A stretch of 13,808 bases of DNA from Chloroflexota bacterium (GCA_003520455.1 DOUV01000978.1:9193-23000), one strand, 5' to 3'; positions 5,431 through 13,278 are shown, numbered from the stretch's first letter. Translations and numbers: made by a program. The notes: generated by a model not told the origin, from the sequence alone.

Positions 5431-7626
5431 ATGACACTTGGAAACGAGTTGCTCTGGATTGTACCCGTTGCGATTTTGATAGCCATTGGCTTCGCCATCT
5501 ACCTCGTGCGTGATGTACTTCGTCGCGATACCGGTACTCCCGAAATGCTGGCGGTAAGTGACGTGATCTACGAGGGGGCTATCGCCTTCTTGCGGCGCCA
5601 GTACACCACGATTGGCCTGCTTGCCGTGGCCACAGCCATCGTCATCGGAGGGCTGATTGCCTTGTTCGACCGCTACATTGAGGTGTCGGGGGTCTCACCG
5701 CTCCAATTCGGGATCGAGACGGCGATCGCTTTTCTGATCGGTGCCCTGCTCTCGAGCACCTCCGGCATCATCGCCATGTGGACAGCCGTCAAGTCGAACG
5801 TACGCGTGGCGGCAGCGGCGCGCCTCGGTGTCAACGAGGCGCTGACCGTGGCGCTCCGTGGGGGAGCGGTTTCCGGCTTCCTGGTTGTGGCTCTGAGCCT
5901 GTTGGGGGTCTGGGGCCTCTTCGAGATTTATGGCCGCTTGCACGGTGACATGGCTGCGGCTCCGTTTCTCATCATCGGTTTGGGCTTCGGTGCCAGCTTT
6001 GTGGCTCTCTTCGCGCAGCTTGGAGGCGGCATTTACACGAAAGCAGCCGATGTTGGGGCCGACCTCGTCGGCAAAGTCGAGCAGGGGATTCCTGAAGACG
6101 ACCCGCGGAACCCGGCGGTGGTTGCCGACCTGGTGGGGGACAATGTAGGCGACTGCGCCGGCCGTGGCGCCGACCTCTTCGAGTCTACGGTGGCCGAGAA
6201 TATTGGGGCCATGATTCTGGGCGTCGCCATTTGGCGTGTGACCGGTAACCTCGGCTGGATTCTATTCCCGCTGGTGCTGCGCTCGTTTGGCATCGTAGCC
6301 AGTCTGATTGGGGTCTTGGTCGCTCGAATGCGCGATCAGCACGAGGATCCCATGAAGGCTCTCAATCGCGGCTTCTACGTCTCAACCGGACTTTCACTGC
6401 TCTTCCTGGCAATTTCGACTTTTCTGATGCTGGGCAATGTCTGGATCTACTTCTTCGGTGCCGGGTTGGTGGGCCTTATCAATGCTGTGGTCTTTCTGCT
6501 CATCACGCAATATTACACGGAAGGCGCTTACCGTCCGGTACGCTCGATTGCCGAGGCGAGTAAGACCGGTTCGGCGACCAACATCATCGCCGGACTGGCG
6601 GTCGGCTTCGAGAACCCCGCTCTGCCTGTCGTTGCCATCTCCATCGCCCTCCTGGCGAGTTTCGGCCTTGGTACTGGCGCCGCGCCGACGCTGGGTGTCT
6701 CGTCTGCAGCCGGTGGTATCTTCGGGACCGCCGTCGCGACGATGGGTATGCTCATGACGGCCGCGTACATCTTGGCGATGGATACCTTCGGCCCAATCGC
6801 TGACAATGCTGGCGGTATTGTTGAGATGTCGAACGCTCCGGAGGCGGTCCGGGTCGGCACCGATGCTCTTGACGCCACGGGGAACACGACCAAGGCCCTC
6901 ACCAAGGGGTATGCGATCGGCTCCGCAGCGTTGGCGGCCTTCCTCCTCTTCTCCGCCTATCTGGACAAGGTTGAGTTGGTCGTTCGCACCAAGGCGCAGG
7001 CTGCCGGTTTGCCAAGTGAGCAGATCGAAGCACTCGCGCGGGAGGTTCACACCGTCGATCTGGGAAAAGTGCCGGTCTTCGTTGGCTCGCTCGCGGGTGC
7101 CATGCTGGTCTTCCTCTTCGCCTCCCTGGCGATCCGCGCGGTGGGCAAGGCGGCATCGGGCATGATTGCCGAGGTTCGGCGCCAGTTCCGGAATGATCCT
7201 GGGATCATGGCCGGGACGAGCCGCCCCGATTATGCCCGTGCTGTAGACATTTCGACCCGTGCGGCGCTGCGCGAAATGATCGCACCAGGCTTGCTTGCCG
7301 TTGGGTTGCCGATCGTCGTTGGCGTGCTGCTCCGTCATGAGGCAACGGCCGGCCTGTTGATGGTCGGGACCATGGCGGGTATCCTGGTCGCCCTCATGAT
7401 GAATAACAGCGGAGGCGCCTGGGACAATGCCAAGAAGATGATCGAGGCTGGAAAACTGACCGACGACGCCGGGTGTGTCCTGGTCAAAGGCTCCGAGGCG
7501 CACGCAGCGGCCGTCGTCGGGGACACGGTCGGGGATCCGTTCAAGGACACGGCCGGTCCCTCGCTCCACGTCCTGATCAAGCTTCTGGCAACGATCACGT
7601 TGGTGCTGGCCCCACTCTTCATTTAG
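5431..7626 (+). CDS. hppA: K+-independent proton-translocating membrane pyrophosphatase
   Basis: A 731-residue integral membrane enzyme of usual family length (about 16 helices) that hydrolyses cytoplasmic pyrophosphate and pumps H+ out. Substrate and metal motifs are intact: the loop DVGADLVGKVE (Asp207, Asp211, Lys215, Glu217), PEDDPRNP (221-228), GDNVGDCAGRGADLFES (236-252), DNAGGIVEM (458-466), NNSGGAWDNAKK (658-669) and GDTVGDPFKDTAGPSLH (697-713). In the ion-specificity motif GNTTKALT, Lys488 and Thr491 match the K+-independent subfamily (K+-dependent enzymes have Ala at the Lys position), so it is expected to be an H+ rather than a Na+ pump. Arg245 replaces the more usual Met or similar residue in DCAGxxAD. 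The start has AAGGAGG (5411-5417), a slightly long 13 bases before ATG. It is probably monocistronic, with a promoter near 5324 and a strong terminator at 7676. A broken relative lies immediately upstream. Confidence 0.97.
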   Translation: MTLGNELLWIVPVAILIAIGFAIYLVRDVLRRDTGTPEMLAVSDVIYEGAIAFLRRQYTTIGLLAVATAIVIGGLIALFDRYIEVSGVSPLQFGIETAIAFLIGALLSSTSGIIAMWTAVKSNVRVAAAARLGVNEALTVALRGGAVSGFLVVALSLLGVWGLFEIYGRLHGDMAAAPFLIIGLGFGASFVALFAQLGGGIYTKAADVGADLVGKVEQGIPEDDPRNPAVVADLVGDNVGDCAGRGADLFESTVAENIGAMILGVAIWRVTGNLGWILFPLVLRSFGIVASLIGVLVARMRDQHEDPMKALNRGFYVSTGLSLLFLAISTFLMLGNVWIYFFGAGLVGLINAVVFLLITQYYTEGAYRPVRSIAEASKTGSATNIIAGLAVGFENPALPVVAISIALLASFGLGTGAAPTLGVSSAAGGIFGTAVATMGMLMTAAYILAMDTFGPIADNAGGIVEMSNAPEAVRVGTDALDATGNTTKALTKGYAIGSAALAAFLLFSAYLDKVELVVRTKAQAAGLPSEQIEALAREVHTVDLGKVPVFVGSLAGAMLVFLFASLAIRAVGKAASGMIAEVRRQFRNDPGIMAGTSRPDYARAVDISTRAALREMIAPGLLAVGLPIVVGVLLRHEATAGLLMVGTMAGILVALMMNNSGGAWDNAKKMIEAGKLTDDAGCVLVKGSEAHAAAVVGDTVGDPFKDTAGPSLHVLIKLLATITLVLAPLFI

Positions 7627-7675
7627 CACCACCTCAGATCACAAGCGCCCCTGCGGCCATCAGCCCGCACAGCCG

Positions 7676-7708
7676 CCGCGCCCCACCGAATGGGTGGGGC
7701 GCGGTTTT
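7676..7708 (+). terminator. Strong rho-independent terminator of hppA
   Basis: A perfect 12-bp GC-rich stem: CCGCGCCCCACC (7676-7687) pairs with GGTGGGGCGCGG (7693-7704) around loop GAATG, followed by TTTT (7705-7708). It lies 49 bases after the hppA stop. Confidence 0.9.
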
Positions 7709-7820
7709 GCTTGAAATTTGACCCCGCCTCTTTTCATAAGACTTGTGGTGTCATCGAACACCTATGTGCGTTGGCGCGATGCGTTGCGAATGAGCGAAGA
7801 CGGTACTCGGAATGAACATG

Positions 7821-7857
7821 GGCGCAACCAGCCTCGATAAGAGGCTATTATCGCGCC
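7821..7857. other. Nested stem-loop
   Basis: Inner stem AGCCTC (7830-7835)/GAGGCT (7841-7846) with loop GATAA sits inside GGCGC (7821-7825)/GCGCC (7853-7857). An alternative pairing, CGATAA (7834-7839)/TTATCG (7848-7853), competes. No T-tract follows. Confidence 0.45.
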
Positions 7858-7878
7858 AGGTCGATAGTGCTTTTGGAA

Positions 7879-7914
7879 GTGCGCCCCGATTACCAGGAGC
7901 GAATCAGGGCGCAC
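7879..7914. other. 13-bp stem-loop
   Basis: GTGCGCCCCGATT (7879-7891) pairs with AATCAGGGCGCAC (7902-7914) with one mismatch around a 10-base loop. There is no T-tract on either strand, so it is not a typical terminator. Confidence 0.5.
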
Positions 7915-7973
7915 AACAGATTACCATAATATATGGCGGCCAAATAAGAGGTCGTGGTAGAGGGTACGAGATT

Positions 7974-8035
7974 GGGACCTGAGGCGAGGAGAAAGGCAGG
8001 TTCTCCGTCCTCGGCAGACGGAGAGCCTAGGACCC
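7974..8035. ncRNA. Candidate structured RNA with possible pseudoknot
   Basis: AGGTTCTCCGT (7998-8008) pairs with ACGGAGAGCCT (8018-8028), an 11-bp stem with one G-T pair. It is flanked by an outer stem, GGGACCT (7974-7980) with AGGACCC (8029-8035), with one mismatch. The hairpin loop holds CCTCG (8009-8013), complementary to CGAGG (7985-7989) upstream, which would form a pseudoknot. A weak -10-like TAATAT (7926-7931) precedes it on the plus strand. It matches no RNA family I can recall; strand and transcription are unproven. Confidence 0.3.
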
Positions 8036-8087
8036 CAGCCGACGCCTGGACGGAAGCGACCGGGAGGTATCGGGCCGGGTGGACAGA

Positions 8088-8318
8088 TTACGCGAGGTTG
8101 AACAGGCTCACGAGCAAGGTACCGAACACGAGAGGCACCAAGAAAACCAAAGCCATTAGGGCGTAGCGGTAGCGCCAGCGCGCAAAATCACGTTCGGCCG
8201 TGAATTGCCCGCCCCGCGCCACCCGGCGCCACTGAGGGATGGCTGTCAAGAGCCACAGAAGTATCAGGCCCCCGCCTCCCCATATCCACCATCGATAGGC
8301 AAGTAACCAGTCGAGCAT
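8088..8318 (-). CDS. Small two-helix membrane protein of unknown function
   Basis: 76 residues with two hydrophobic helices: about 10-27 (WWIWGGGGLILLWLL...) and 51-73 (YALMALVFLVPLVFGTLLV...). They are joined by a basic, charged loop (QWRRVARGGQFTAERDFARWRYR) expected in the cytoplasm. No known domain recognised. The start is well supported: GAGGAG (plus-strand CTCCTC, 8325-8330) lies six bases before ATG. It is transcribed away from the GH3 gene. The size and topology suggest a helper or unassigned membrane miniprotein; any function would be a guess. Confidence 0.75.
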   Translation of the reverse strand: MLDWLLAYRWWIWGGGGLILLWLLTAIPQWRRVARGGQFTAERDFARWRYRYALMALVFLVPLVFGTLLVSLFNLA

Positions 8319-8364
8319 AGAACACTCCTCGGGTCGGGTTCGATGGCAACGAATTCAACCTCGA

Positions 8365-8373
8365 ATCTTATCA
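8365..8373 (-). promoter_or_regulatory. Possible extended -10 promoter for the miniprotein gene
   Basis: On the minus strand the sequence TGATAAGAT fits an extended -10 element (TG-n-TAAGAT). No good -35 box is seen at 17 bases. A start near 8358 would give a leader of about 40 bases. Confidence 0.25.
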
Positions 8374-8625
8374 CCGCTCACGCCACACCTTCTGACTTTG
8401 TCTGAACGTTCATGCGACGCTTTTCAGGCGCTTCTCATACGCTCTTTGTACGTCTACCTGAATGAAGACAGCGTGCAGTCCCTCCCCTCTCGAGCTCGCA
8501 CAGAGTCTCGGTGCCAGGCGCCGAACTGAGGCCGTCGTCGGATGGTTCGCAAGGAGGGGGAACCGCGGCTTCTCCTAAGCCAGTTCCAGCCACCGCCTCG
8601 TGCCGCGTTCTCCGCCATCTTGTCT

Positions 8626-8653
8626 TTGCGAGGGGTTTTCTTTTGACTATCAT
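8626..8653 (+). promoter_or_regulatory. Candidate promoter of the GH3 gene
   Basis: TTGCGA (8626-8631), a 16-base spacer and TATCAT (8648-8653) lie just before the ATG at 8663. Transcription would start about three bases before the start codon, giving an almost leaderless mRNA. This agrees with the absence of any Shine-Dalgarno sequence. Confidence 0.4.
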
Positions 8654-8662
8654 ACCTGACGT

Positions 8663-11536
8663 ATGACTCGTCTGATCCTGCCGCTCCTATTAGCGACCAT
8701 ACTCGTACTCGGTCCCGTCGCGGCAGTACGCGCGTCGCCTCCTGCCCAGCTGCCGCTGGCCGATCCGGCCCAGTCGCTATTCACGCAGTTAACGCCCGAA
8801 GAGCGCATCGGTCAACTCTTCGTCGTGGCCTTCATGGGGCGAGACCTTCGCCCGGGAAGCCAGATCGCCACGCTGTTGCAGGAGGATAAGATCGGGGGTG
8901 TCGTGCTTCTGGCTGCCGATGGCAACTTCCGCAACAGCGCCGACGCGCCCAAGCAGATCGCCGCGTTGGCCGAGGGACTTCAAGGGTTGGTCACCGGCCC
9001 GCGGGGCGCCACCGGCATTCCGCTCCTGATTGCTGTTGACCACGAGGGCGACGGCTATCCGTACAGCCGTATCACCGGAGGCGTGACACCGCTGGCCAGC
9101 CCGATGGCGATCGGCGCCACCTGGGACCCGGCGCTGGCAGAAGCCACAGGCTACGCGGCCGGCCTGGAACTCGCGGCCATGGGGATCAATATGCTGCTCG
9201 GTCCTTCGGTGGATGTCTTGCACGACCCGCGGCCCAGCAGCAAGGGCGACCTGGGCGTGCGCACCTTCGGTGGCGACCCATTCTGGGTCGGTCGCATGGG
9301 GCGGGCCTACATCCGCGGGATTCACGAGGGGAGTCAGGGGCGCGTCGTGACCGTTGCCAAACATTTTCCGGGCCACGGCGGTTCCGACCGGTTGCCTGAC
9401 GATGAGGTGGCGACCGTGGATAAGAGTCTCCAGGAACTGCGCCGCATCGAGCTTGCGCCCTTTTTTGCCATCACCGGTATCCCCGCCGGTTGGAGTCCGG
9501 ACGTCACCGACGCCTTGATGACCTCGCATATTCGCTACCGCGGCTTTCAGGGCGACAACATCCGTCAGTTCACGGCACCGATCAGCTTCGACCCCACCGG
9601 CCTGCGTACGATCCTCGGCCTGCCGGAGTTCGACACCTGGCGCGAGCAGGGGGTGATGGTGAGCGATGCGCTCGGTGTGCCGGCCGTTCGCAAGTACTTT
9701 GACCCAACCCTGAAACGCTTCCCGCACCGCCAGATTGCCCGAGAGGCGCTGAATGCGGGCAACGATCTGCTGATCCTGGCCCAGTACGATCTCAACGACC
9801 ACTGGGCCGACCAGTACGCGAATATTCGCGATACCGTCGCCTTCTTCCGAGAGCAGTACGAGGCCGACAACGCCTTCCGGGCCCGCGTGGACGAGGCCGC
9901 CCTGAAGGTGCTGCGCCTCAAGATGCGGCTCTACCCCGATTTGGAGAAGGGGCGCGGAAAAGCAGTGCTGCCCCTGACCAACCCCAGCATCGCCGGACGG
10001 CGAAGTGCCGTGACCGAGACAGTCGCGCGCGGCGCGTTAACACTCATCTACCCGCGCACACCGGCAGATCTGGCCGCCCGGCTGCCGGTCGCACCGCGCC
10101 GCGGGGAGTCGATCGTCATCTTCACCGACTCGCGCGAGGTGCGCGACTGCTTCGACCCTGACTGCCAACCCTTCCGCCCGCTCCCGGTCGATGCGCTCCA
10201 ACAGGCGATCCTGCGGCTCTATGGCCCGCTGGCCACCAACGAGGTGAGCCCCGACCAGATCGTCAGTTTTAGCTTCGGTGATCTGAAAACCTTTCTGGGC
10301 AGCGCCGTGAGCGTGACAGAGGACGCCCCTGTCCTGGGAACTCAGGCGACCGCGACGGCCAACCCACCGGCCACAACGGAACCGGTGGCGTCTTCTGTTG
10401 GGGCTGCACTCCAGACGGCCCGGTGGGTCATTTTAGTGATGCAGGATGTTATACCGGCCTCGAATGATTCGCGCCCGGGTGTTGCCGATTCCGACGCCGC
10501 GCGTATCTTTCTGGATACGGCCGCCGATAGCCTCTTTGATCGCAAGATCGTCGCGTTTGCGCTCAACGTGCCGTACCAACTCGATACGACCGAGATCAGC
10601 AAGCTGACGGCCTACTTTGGACTGTACAGCAAACAGCCCGCTTTCGTCGAGATAGCGGCGCGCGCGCTCTTCAAGGATGCAACCCCGGTCGGCGCGCCGC
10701 CGGTGAGTGTCGAGGCAATCAACTATGATCTCACCACCCAGCTCCAGCCGGACCCCGCCCGGCCACTCCCACTGCGTGTGGCCGCGACTGAGCCGCTGAC
10801 GGTGCCCGCAGAGGCCGAGGTTGTCGTTGGCCCGGTGCTGGATCGCAACGGGCACATCGTCCCCGATGGGACTGCGGTCGAGGTTTGGGGCGCCTGGGAA
10901 GCCGACGGTGCTGTGACGCCCCGCGTCCAGGCTCCGACCTTGAGCGGGCTGGCAACTTTGCGCCTATCGCTGACTCAGGGCGGCCGCCTCACAGTCCATG
11001 CGACGAGCTTTGGCGCCAGCAGCCAGGAGCCATTGATGCTGAAGGCGGAGGGCGCAGTCCCTCCGCCAACGATGACGGTGACGGTGACGGTGACACCGAC
11101 CCTCCTGGTGACTGCTGAGCCCCAGCCGACACTGACGCCTGGGGCGATGGCGAAGGCCGGGCCGACAGCCACCAGGGGCCCGAGTCTCGCTCTCGCAAAT
11201 ACCAGCCCCCCGACAGCGCCAGCGGGTGAGGTGGTTCCCCCTTCGCGACCCACAACGCGCCCGAGCATGGCCGATCTGGTAGCCGCCCTGGTCGGGATTG
11301 GGGTGATGGCGAGTGGGGCGTTGCTGTGGACTCGAGCGCTCACGGTTCAGTCGGTGCGTCGGGCAACCCTGGTCGTGATCGGTGGTTTGGCGGCCTACAT
11401 CAGCTACAGCCTGGGGTGGTGGGGCAGTGGCGGCGAGCCGCTGGCAGCGCTGCGGGTCAGTCTGGTCGGTGGGGGAATCGGCCTCGTGCTTGGCCTGCTG
11501 TGGCGTGTGGGGCCGGCACTCAAGATGAGAGGGTGA
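8663..11536 (+). CDS. Exported glycoside hydrolase family 3 protein with membrane-anchoring tail
   Basis: 957 residues. An N-terminal signal sequence (1-24, cleavage likely after AVRA) is followed by a NagZ-like GH3 barrel (about 35-425), the fold of beta-N-acetylhexosaminidases. Seen: ERIGQLFVVAF (47-57), IAVDHEGDG (123-131), MGINMLLGPSVDV (173-185), GVRTFGGDP (198-206), KHFPGHG (233-239) and VMVSDALGVPAV with the expected nucleophile Asp335. The Asp-Ser-His motif that normally follows KHFPGHG and supplies the acid/base His is absent; GSDRLPDDEVATV stands there instead. A second domain (about 440-690) and a beta-rich part (700-800) lead to a Thr/Pro-rich stalk (about 800-868) encoded partly by GACGGT hexamers (11074-11091). 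Three hydrophobic segments (about 872-890, 901-920, 932-950) follow. It is far longer than NagZ (about 340). The substrate could be cell-wall aminosugars; activity is uncertain. Confidence 0.9.
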   Translation: MTRLILPLLLATILVLGPVAAVRASPPAQLPLADPAQSLFTQLTPEERIGQLFVVAFMGRDLRPGSQIATLLQEDKIGGVVLLAADGNFRNSADAPKQIAALAEGLQGLVTGPRGATGIPLLIAVDHEGDGYPYSRITGGVTPLASPMAIGATWDPALAEATGYAAGLELAAMGINMLLGPSVDVLHDPRPSSKGDLGVRTFGGDPFWVGRMGRAYIRGIHEGSQGRVVTVAKHFPGHGGSDRLPDDEVATVDKSLQELRRIELAPFFAITGIPAGWSPDVTDALMTSHIRYRGFQGDNIRQFTAPISFDPTGLRTILGLPEFDTWREQGVMVSDALGVPAVRKYFDPTLKRFPHRQIAREALNAGNDLLILAQYDLNDHWADQYANIRDTVAFFREQYEADNAFRARVDEAALKVLRLKMRLYPDLEKGRGKAVLPLTNPSIAGRRSAVTETVARGALTLIYPRTPADLAARLPVAPRRGESIVIFTDSREVRDCFDPDCQPFRPLPVDALQQAILRLYGPLATNEVSPDQIVSFSFGDLKTFLGSAVSVTEDAPVLGTQATATANPPATTEPVASSVGAALQTARWVILVMQDVIPASNDSRPGVADSDAARIFLDTAADSLFDRKIVAFALNVPYQLDTTEISKLTAYFGLYSKQPAFVEIAARALFKDATPVGAPPVSVEAINYDLTTQLQPDPARPLPLRVAATEPLTVPAEAEVVVGPVLDRNGHIVPDGTAVEVWGAWEADGAVTPRVQAPTLSGLATLRLSLTQGGRLTVHATSFGASSQEPLMLKAEGAVPPPTMTVTVTVTPTLLVTAEPQPTLTPGAMAKAGPTATRGPSLALANTSPPTAPAGEVVPPSRPTTRPSMADLVAALVGIGVMASGALLWTRALTVQSVRRATLVVIGGLAAYISYSLGWWGSGGEPLAALRVSLVGGGIGLVLGLLWRVGPALKMRG

Positions 11537-11570
11537 TGCCAGCCGCCGCTCATCTCCAATTCTCAGTCAG

Positions 11571-12539
11571 CTAGCGGACCGTGACAGCCACGGCCGTCAC
11601 CAGCAAGAGCAGTGCGAGGGTCAGCAGCAACCAGTTGGCGTGCAGCGACTCGGCCAGGCCGGACTCGGTGTGCGGCGGCCGAGGCGCGAGGCCCGTCAGG
11701 AGCTCGCGCTTGAACTCGGCCGCACTTGCCGGGCGCTCTTCGGGGCGTAGCGCCATCGCGCGGAGCACCGCTCGTTCCACAGTCGGTGAGATGTCGGGGT
11801 TGAGGGCCCGCGGGAGCTCAAAAGCGGCTGGCTTGAGGAAGCGCTCCTGGGCGGAGAGGGGCTGGCGGGCGGTCAGCAGGTGGTAGAGTGTGGCGCCAAG
11901 GGCGTAAATATCAGCCCGTGGATCACTGCCGGCCAACTCGGCGCCGTAGAGTTCCAGTGATAGGTACGGCATCGAACCGACGCCGCGCAGACCGGTGATC
12001 GTCCGCGGGTCGTTGGGATCGAGCGTCACGCTCTGGGCCAGCCCGAAGTCTACCAACTTGATTTGACCATCCGGCGTGAGTTTAATGTTGGCAGGCTTCA
12101 TGTCGCGGTGGAGTACCGGCGGCTCTTGCAGGTGGAGATAGGTCAGAGCATCGCAGAGAACCTCAGCCCAGTTCAATACTTGTGACTCGGGGATGAAGCG
12201 CCCCTTCCGTCGCGCCTCTTTGATGACCTCAGCCAGGTCTTGTCCGGGTACAAAGTCCATAACGAGGTAGTCGTGGTCACCGGTGCTAAAATAGTCGCTG
12301 ACCTTCGGTAGAGCGGGGTAATCGAGGCGGGCGAGCATCGCGGCTTCCTGAGCGAATTGGGCTCGAATCGCCATCGTCACGGTCTCGTCTGCGTCAGCCC
12401 AGGGACGGATCGCCTTCATGGCGCAGCGCCGACCGCCGAGTCGCTGATCGGTGGCCAGGTAGACAGCCCCCATGCCGCCTTGACCGATCAGGCTCACAAT
12501 CTCATATCGCGCTCGTAAGATCTCACCGGGCGGCAACAA
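11571..12539 (-). CDS. PknB-type Ser/Thr protein kinase with C-terminal membrane helix
   Basis: A Hanks-type kinase that phosphorylates Ser/Thr on cytoplasmic partners. Numbering here is from an in-frame TTG at 12551 (326 residues): glycine loop GQGGMGAVY (23-31), Lys46, helix-C Glu69, HRDMKPANIKL with Asp150 and Asn155, DFG (168-170), and ADIYALG (213-219). The APE motif is altered to SLE (198-200), keeping the Glu. A single hydrophobic helix (about 306-323) ends the protein with almost nothing beyond it, so there is no extracellular sensor. I prefer TTG at 12539 (or the adjacent 12536) because GGAGG (plus-strand CCTCC, 12545-12549) lies five (or eight) bases before it, whereas 12551 has no such site. 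The gene is convergent with the GH3 gene (34 bases apart, no clear terminator) and divergent from an FHA regulator, its likely partner. Its promoter is near-consensus. Confidence 0.92.
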   Translation of the reverse strand: MLPPGEILRARYEIVSLIGQGGMGAVYLATDQRLGGRRCAMKAIRPWADADETVTMAIRAQFAQEAAMLARLDYPALPKVSDYFSTGDHDYLVMDFVPGQDLAEVIKEARRKGRFIPESQVLNWAEVLCDALTYLHLQEPPVLHRDMKPANIKLTPDGQIKLVDFGLAQSVTLDPNDPRTITGLRGVGSMPYLSLELYGAELAGSDPRADIYALGATLYHLLTARQPLSAQERFLKPAAFELPRALNPDISPTVERAVLRAMALRPEERPASAAEFKRELLTGLAPRPPHTESGLAESLHANWLLLTLALLLLVTAVAVTVR

Positions 12540-12556
12540 TTCAACCTCCAACGCCA

Positions 12557-12574
12557 GTGCAGGTCAATCTGCAC
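12557..12574. promoter_or_regulatory. Operator-like dyad in the kinase/FHA-regulator divergent region
   Basis: GTGCAG (12557-12562), a 6-base gap and CTGCAC (12569-12574) form a perfect inverted repeat. It begins at about the predicted kinase transcription start, so it could bind a repressor or form a 5' stem-loop in the kinase mRNA. Confidence 0.5.
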
Positions 12575-12581
12575 CGAGACT

Positions 12582-12610
12582 TTTGTAACCTCGACGAGCA
12601 CTCTTGTCAA
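12582..12610 (-). promoter_or_regulatory. Near-consensus kinase promoter
   Basis: On the minus strand a perfect TTGACA (12605-12610), a 17-base spacer and TACAAA (12582-12587). Transcription would start near 12575, about 35 bases before the kinase start codon. Confidence 0.65.
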
Positions 12611-12639
12611 AAGGGATGCACCGTATCGAGAGGGATTGG

Positions 12640-13278
12640 ATGGACATGGAACGCGCACTTCTCGTCTTGCAAGAGGGGATGGAGACACCCCACCGTTGGC
12701 TGGTGGGGGACGATCTGACCACACTCGGGCGCTGGCCGGATAACGATGTCGTCCTGCCCGACCGGATGGTCTCGCGCCACCACGCTCAAATTCGCAAAGT
12801 GGGCTCGCAATTTTTGCTGGAAGACCTGGAGAGTACCAACGGGACGTTTGTCAATGGAGAACGCATCACTGGCCCGTACGTGCTTCAAGATGGTGACGTG
12901 ATTCAAATCGCGCCGCGCTTCCAACTCGGCTTTGTGGACAGCGGTGCAACCGCGCCGATTCCAGGCCAGCGATCATCGGAAGGCCTGCGGGTGGACGAGC
13001 TGGAGCGCCAGGTCTACATCGGAGGAATTCCGCTCGATCCCCCGTTGAGCGTCGCCCAATACACCTTGCTCCTTTTGCTGATGCGCCACGAGGGCCGCGT
13101 GATCTCGCGTGAAGACATCGTCAACGAGGTTTGGGTCGATGATGACGCCGACGGGGTGACCGACCAGGCGATCGATGCCCTCATCCGTCGCTTGCGCGAG
13201 CGACTGGCCACGGCCGATCCCGAACACCAATACATCGTCACCGTCCGCGGCCACGGTTTCAAATTCGAGAACCGTTGA
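12640..13278 (+). CDS. FHA domain-winged helix transcriptional regulator
   Basis: 212 residues. The N-terminal FHA domain (about 5-98) binds phosphothreonine peptides: Gly30-Arg31, SRHHAQ (45-50), STNGTFVNG (65-73) and LQDGD (82-86) are all present. A short linker (99-116) leads to an OmpR/PhoB-type winged-helix DNA-binding domain (about 117-212): LSVAQYTLLLLLMRHEGRVISREDI (136-160), recognition helix TDQAIDALIRRLRERL (174-189) and wing YIVTVRGHGFKF (198-209). There is no receiver domain, so the phospho-signal would be read by the FHA domain. Earlier in-frame starts exist (12604, 12616); ATG at 12640 is chosen because a GAGAGGG stretch (12628-12634) lies five bases before it and the conserved part begins soon after. 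It is divergent from the kinase gene across about 100 bases and overlaps the next gene by one base. It is probably the kinase's target or autoregulator (inference). Confidence 0.92.
   Translation: MDMERALLVLQEGMETPHRWLVGDDLTTLGRWPDNDVVLPDRMVSRHHAQIRKVGSQFLLEDLESTNGTFVNGERITGPYVLQDGDVIQIAPRFQLGFVDSGATAPIPGQRSSEGLRVDELERQVYIGGIPLDPPLSVAQYTLLLLLMRHEGRVISREDIVNEVWVDDDADGVTDQAIDALIRRLRERLATADPEHQYIVTVRGHGFKFENR

Larger units (their letters stand above)
7709..8087. other. Non-coding intergenic region rich in stem-loops
   Basis: No credible gene between the hppA terminator and the 3' end of the minus-strand miniprotein gene; a 70-codon plus-strand frame from 7954 has no domain or ribosome binding site. 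The interval carries three groups of strong complementary segments (7821-7857, 7879-7914, 7974-8035) and an AT-rich patch (CCATAATATATGG, 7923-7935) that could hold a -10 box on either strand. Confidence 0.5.
8319..8662. other. Divergent intergenic region
   Basis: 344 bases between the minus-strand miniprotein and the GH3 gene. It contains candidate promoters at each end and a small stem GGCTT/AAGCC around CTCCT (8563-8577), preceded by an AAGGAGG-like stretch. The 72-codon minus-strand frame here lacks coding signs. No RNA gene recognised. Confidence 0.4.

Noticed and set aside
6394..7632. 412-codon minus-strand frame
   Set aside because: Antisense to the core of hppA; a shadow produced by GC-rich codon usage with no recognisable domain.
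8789..9802. 337-codon minus-strand frame
   Set aside because: Antisense to the conserved GH3 barrel, whose motifs fix the true frame.
11074..11094. GACGGT hexamer repeat
   Set aside because: Lies in frame within the GH3 stalk and is explained by its Thr/Val repeat; not an independent element.
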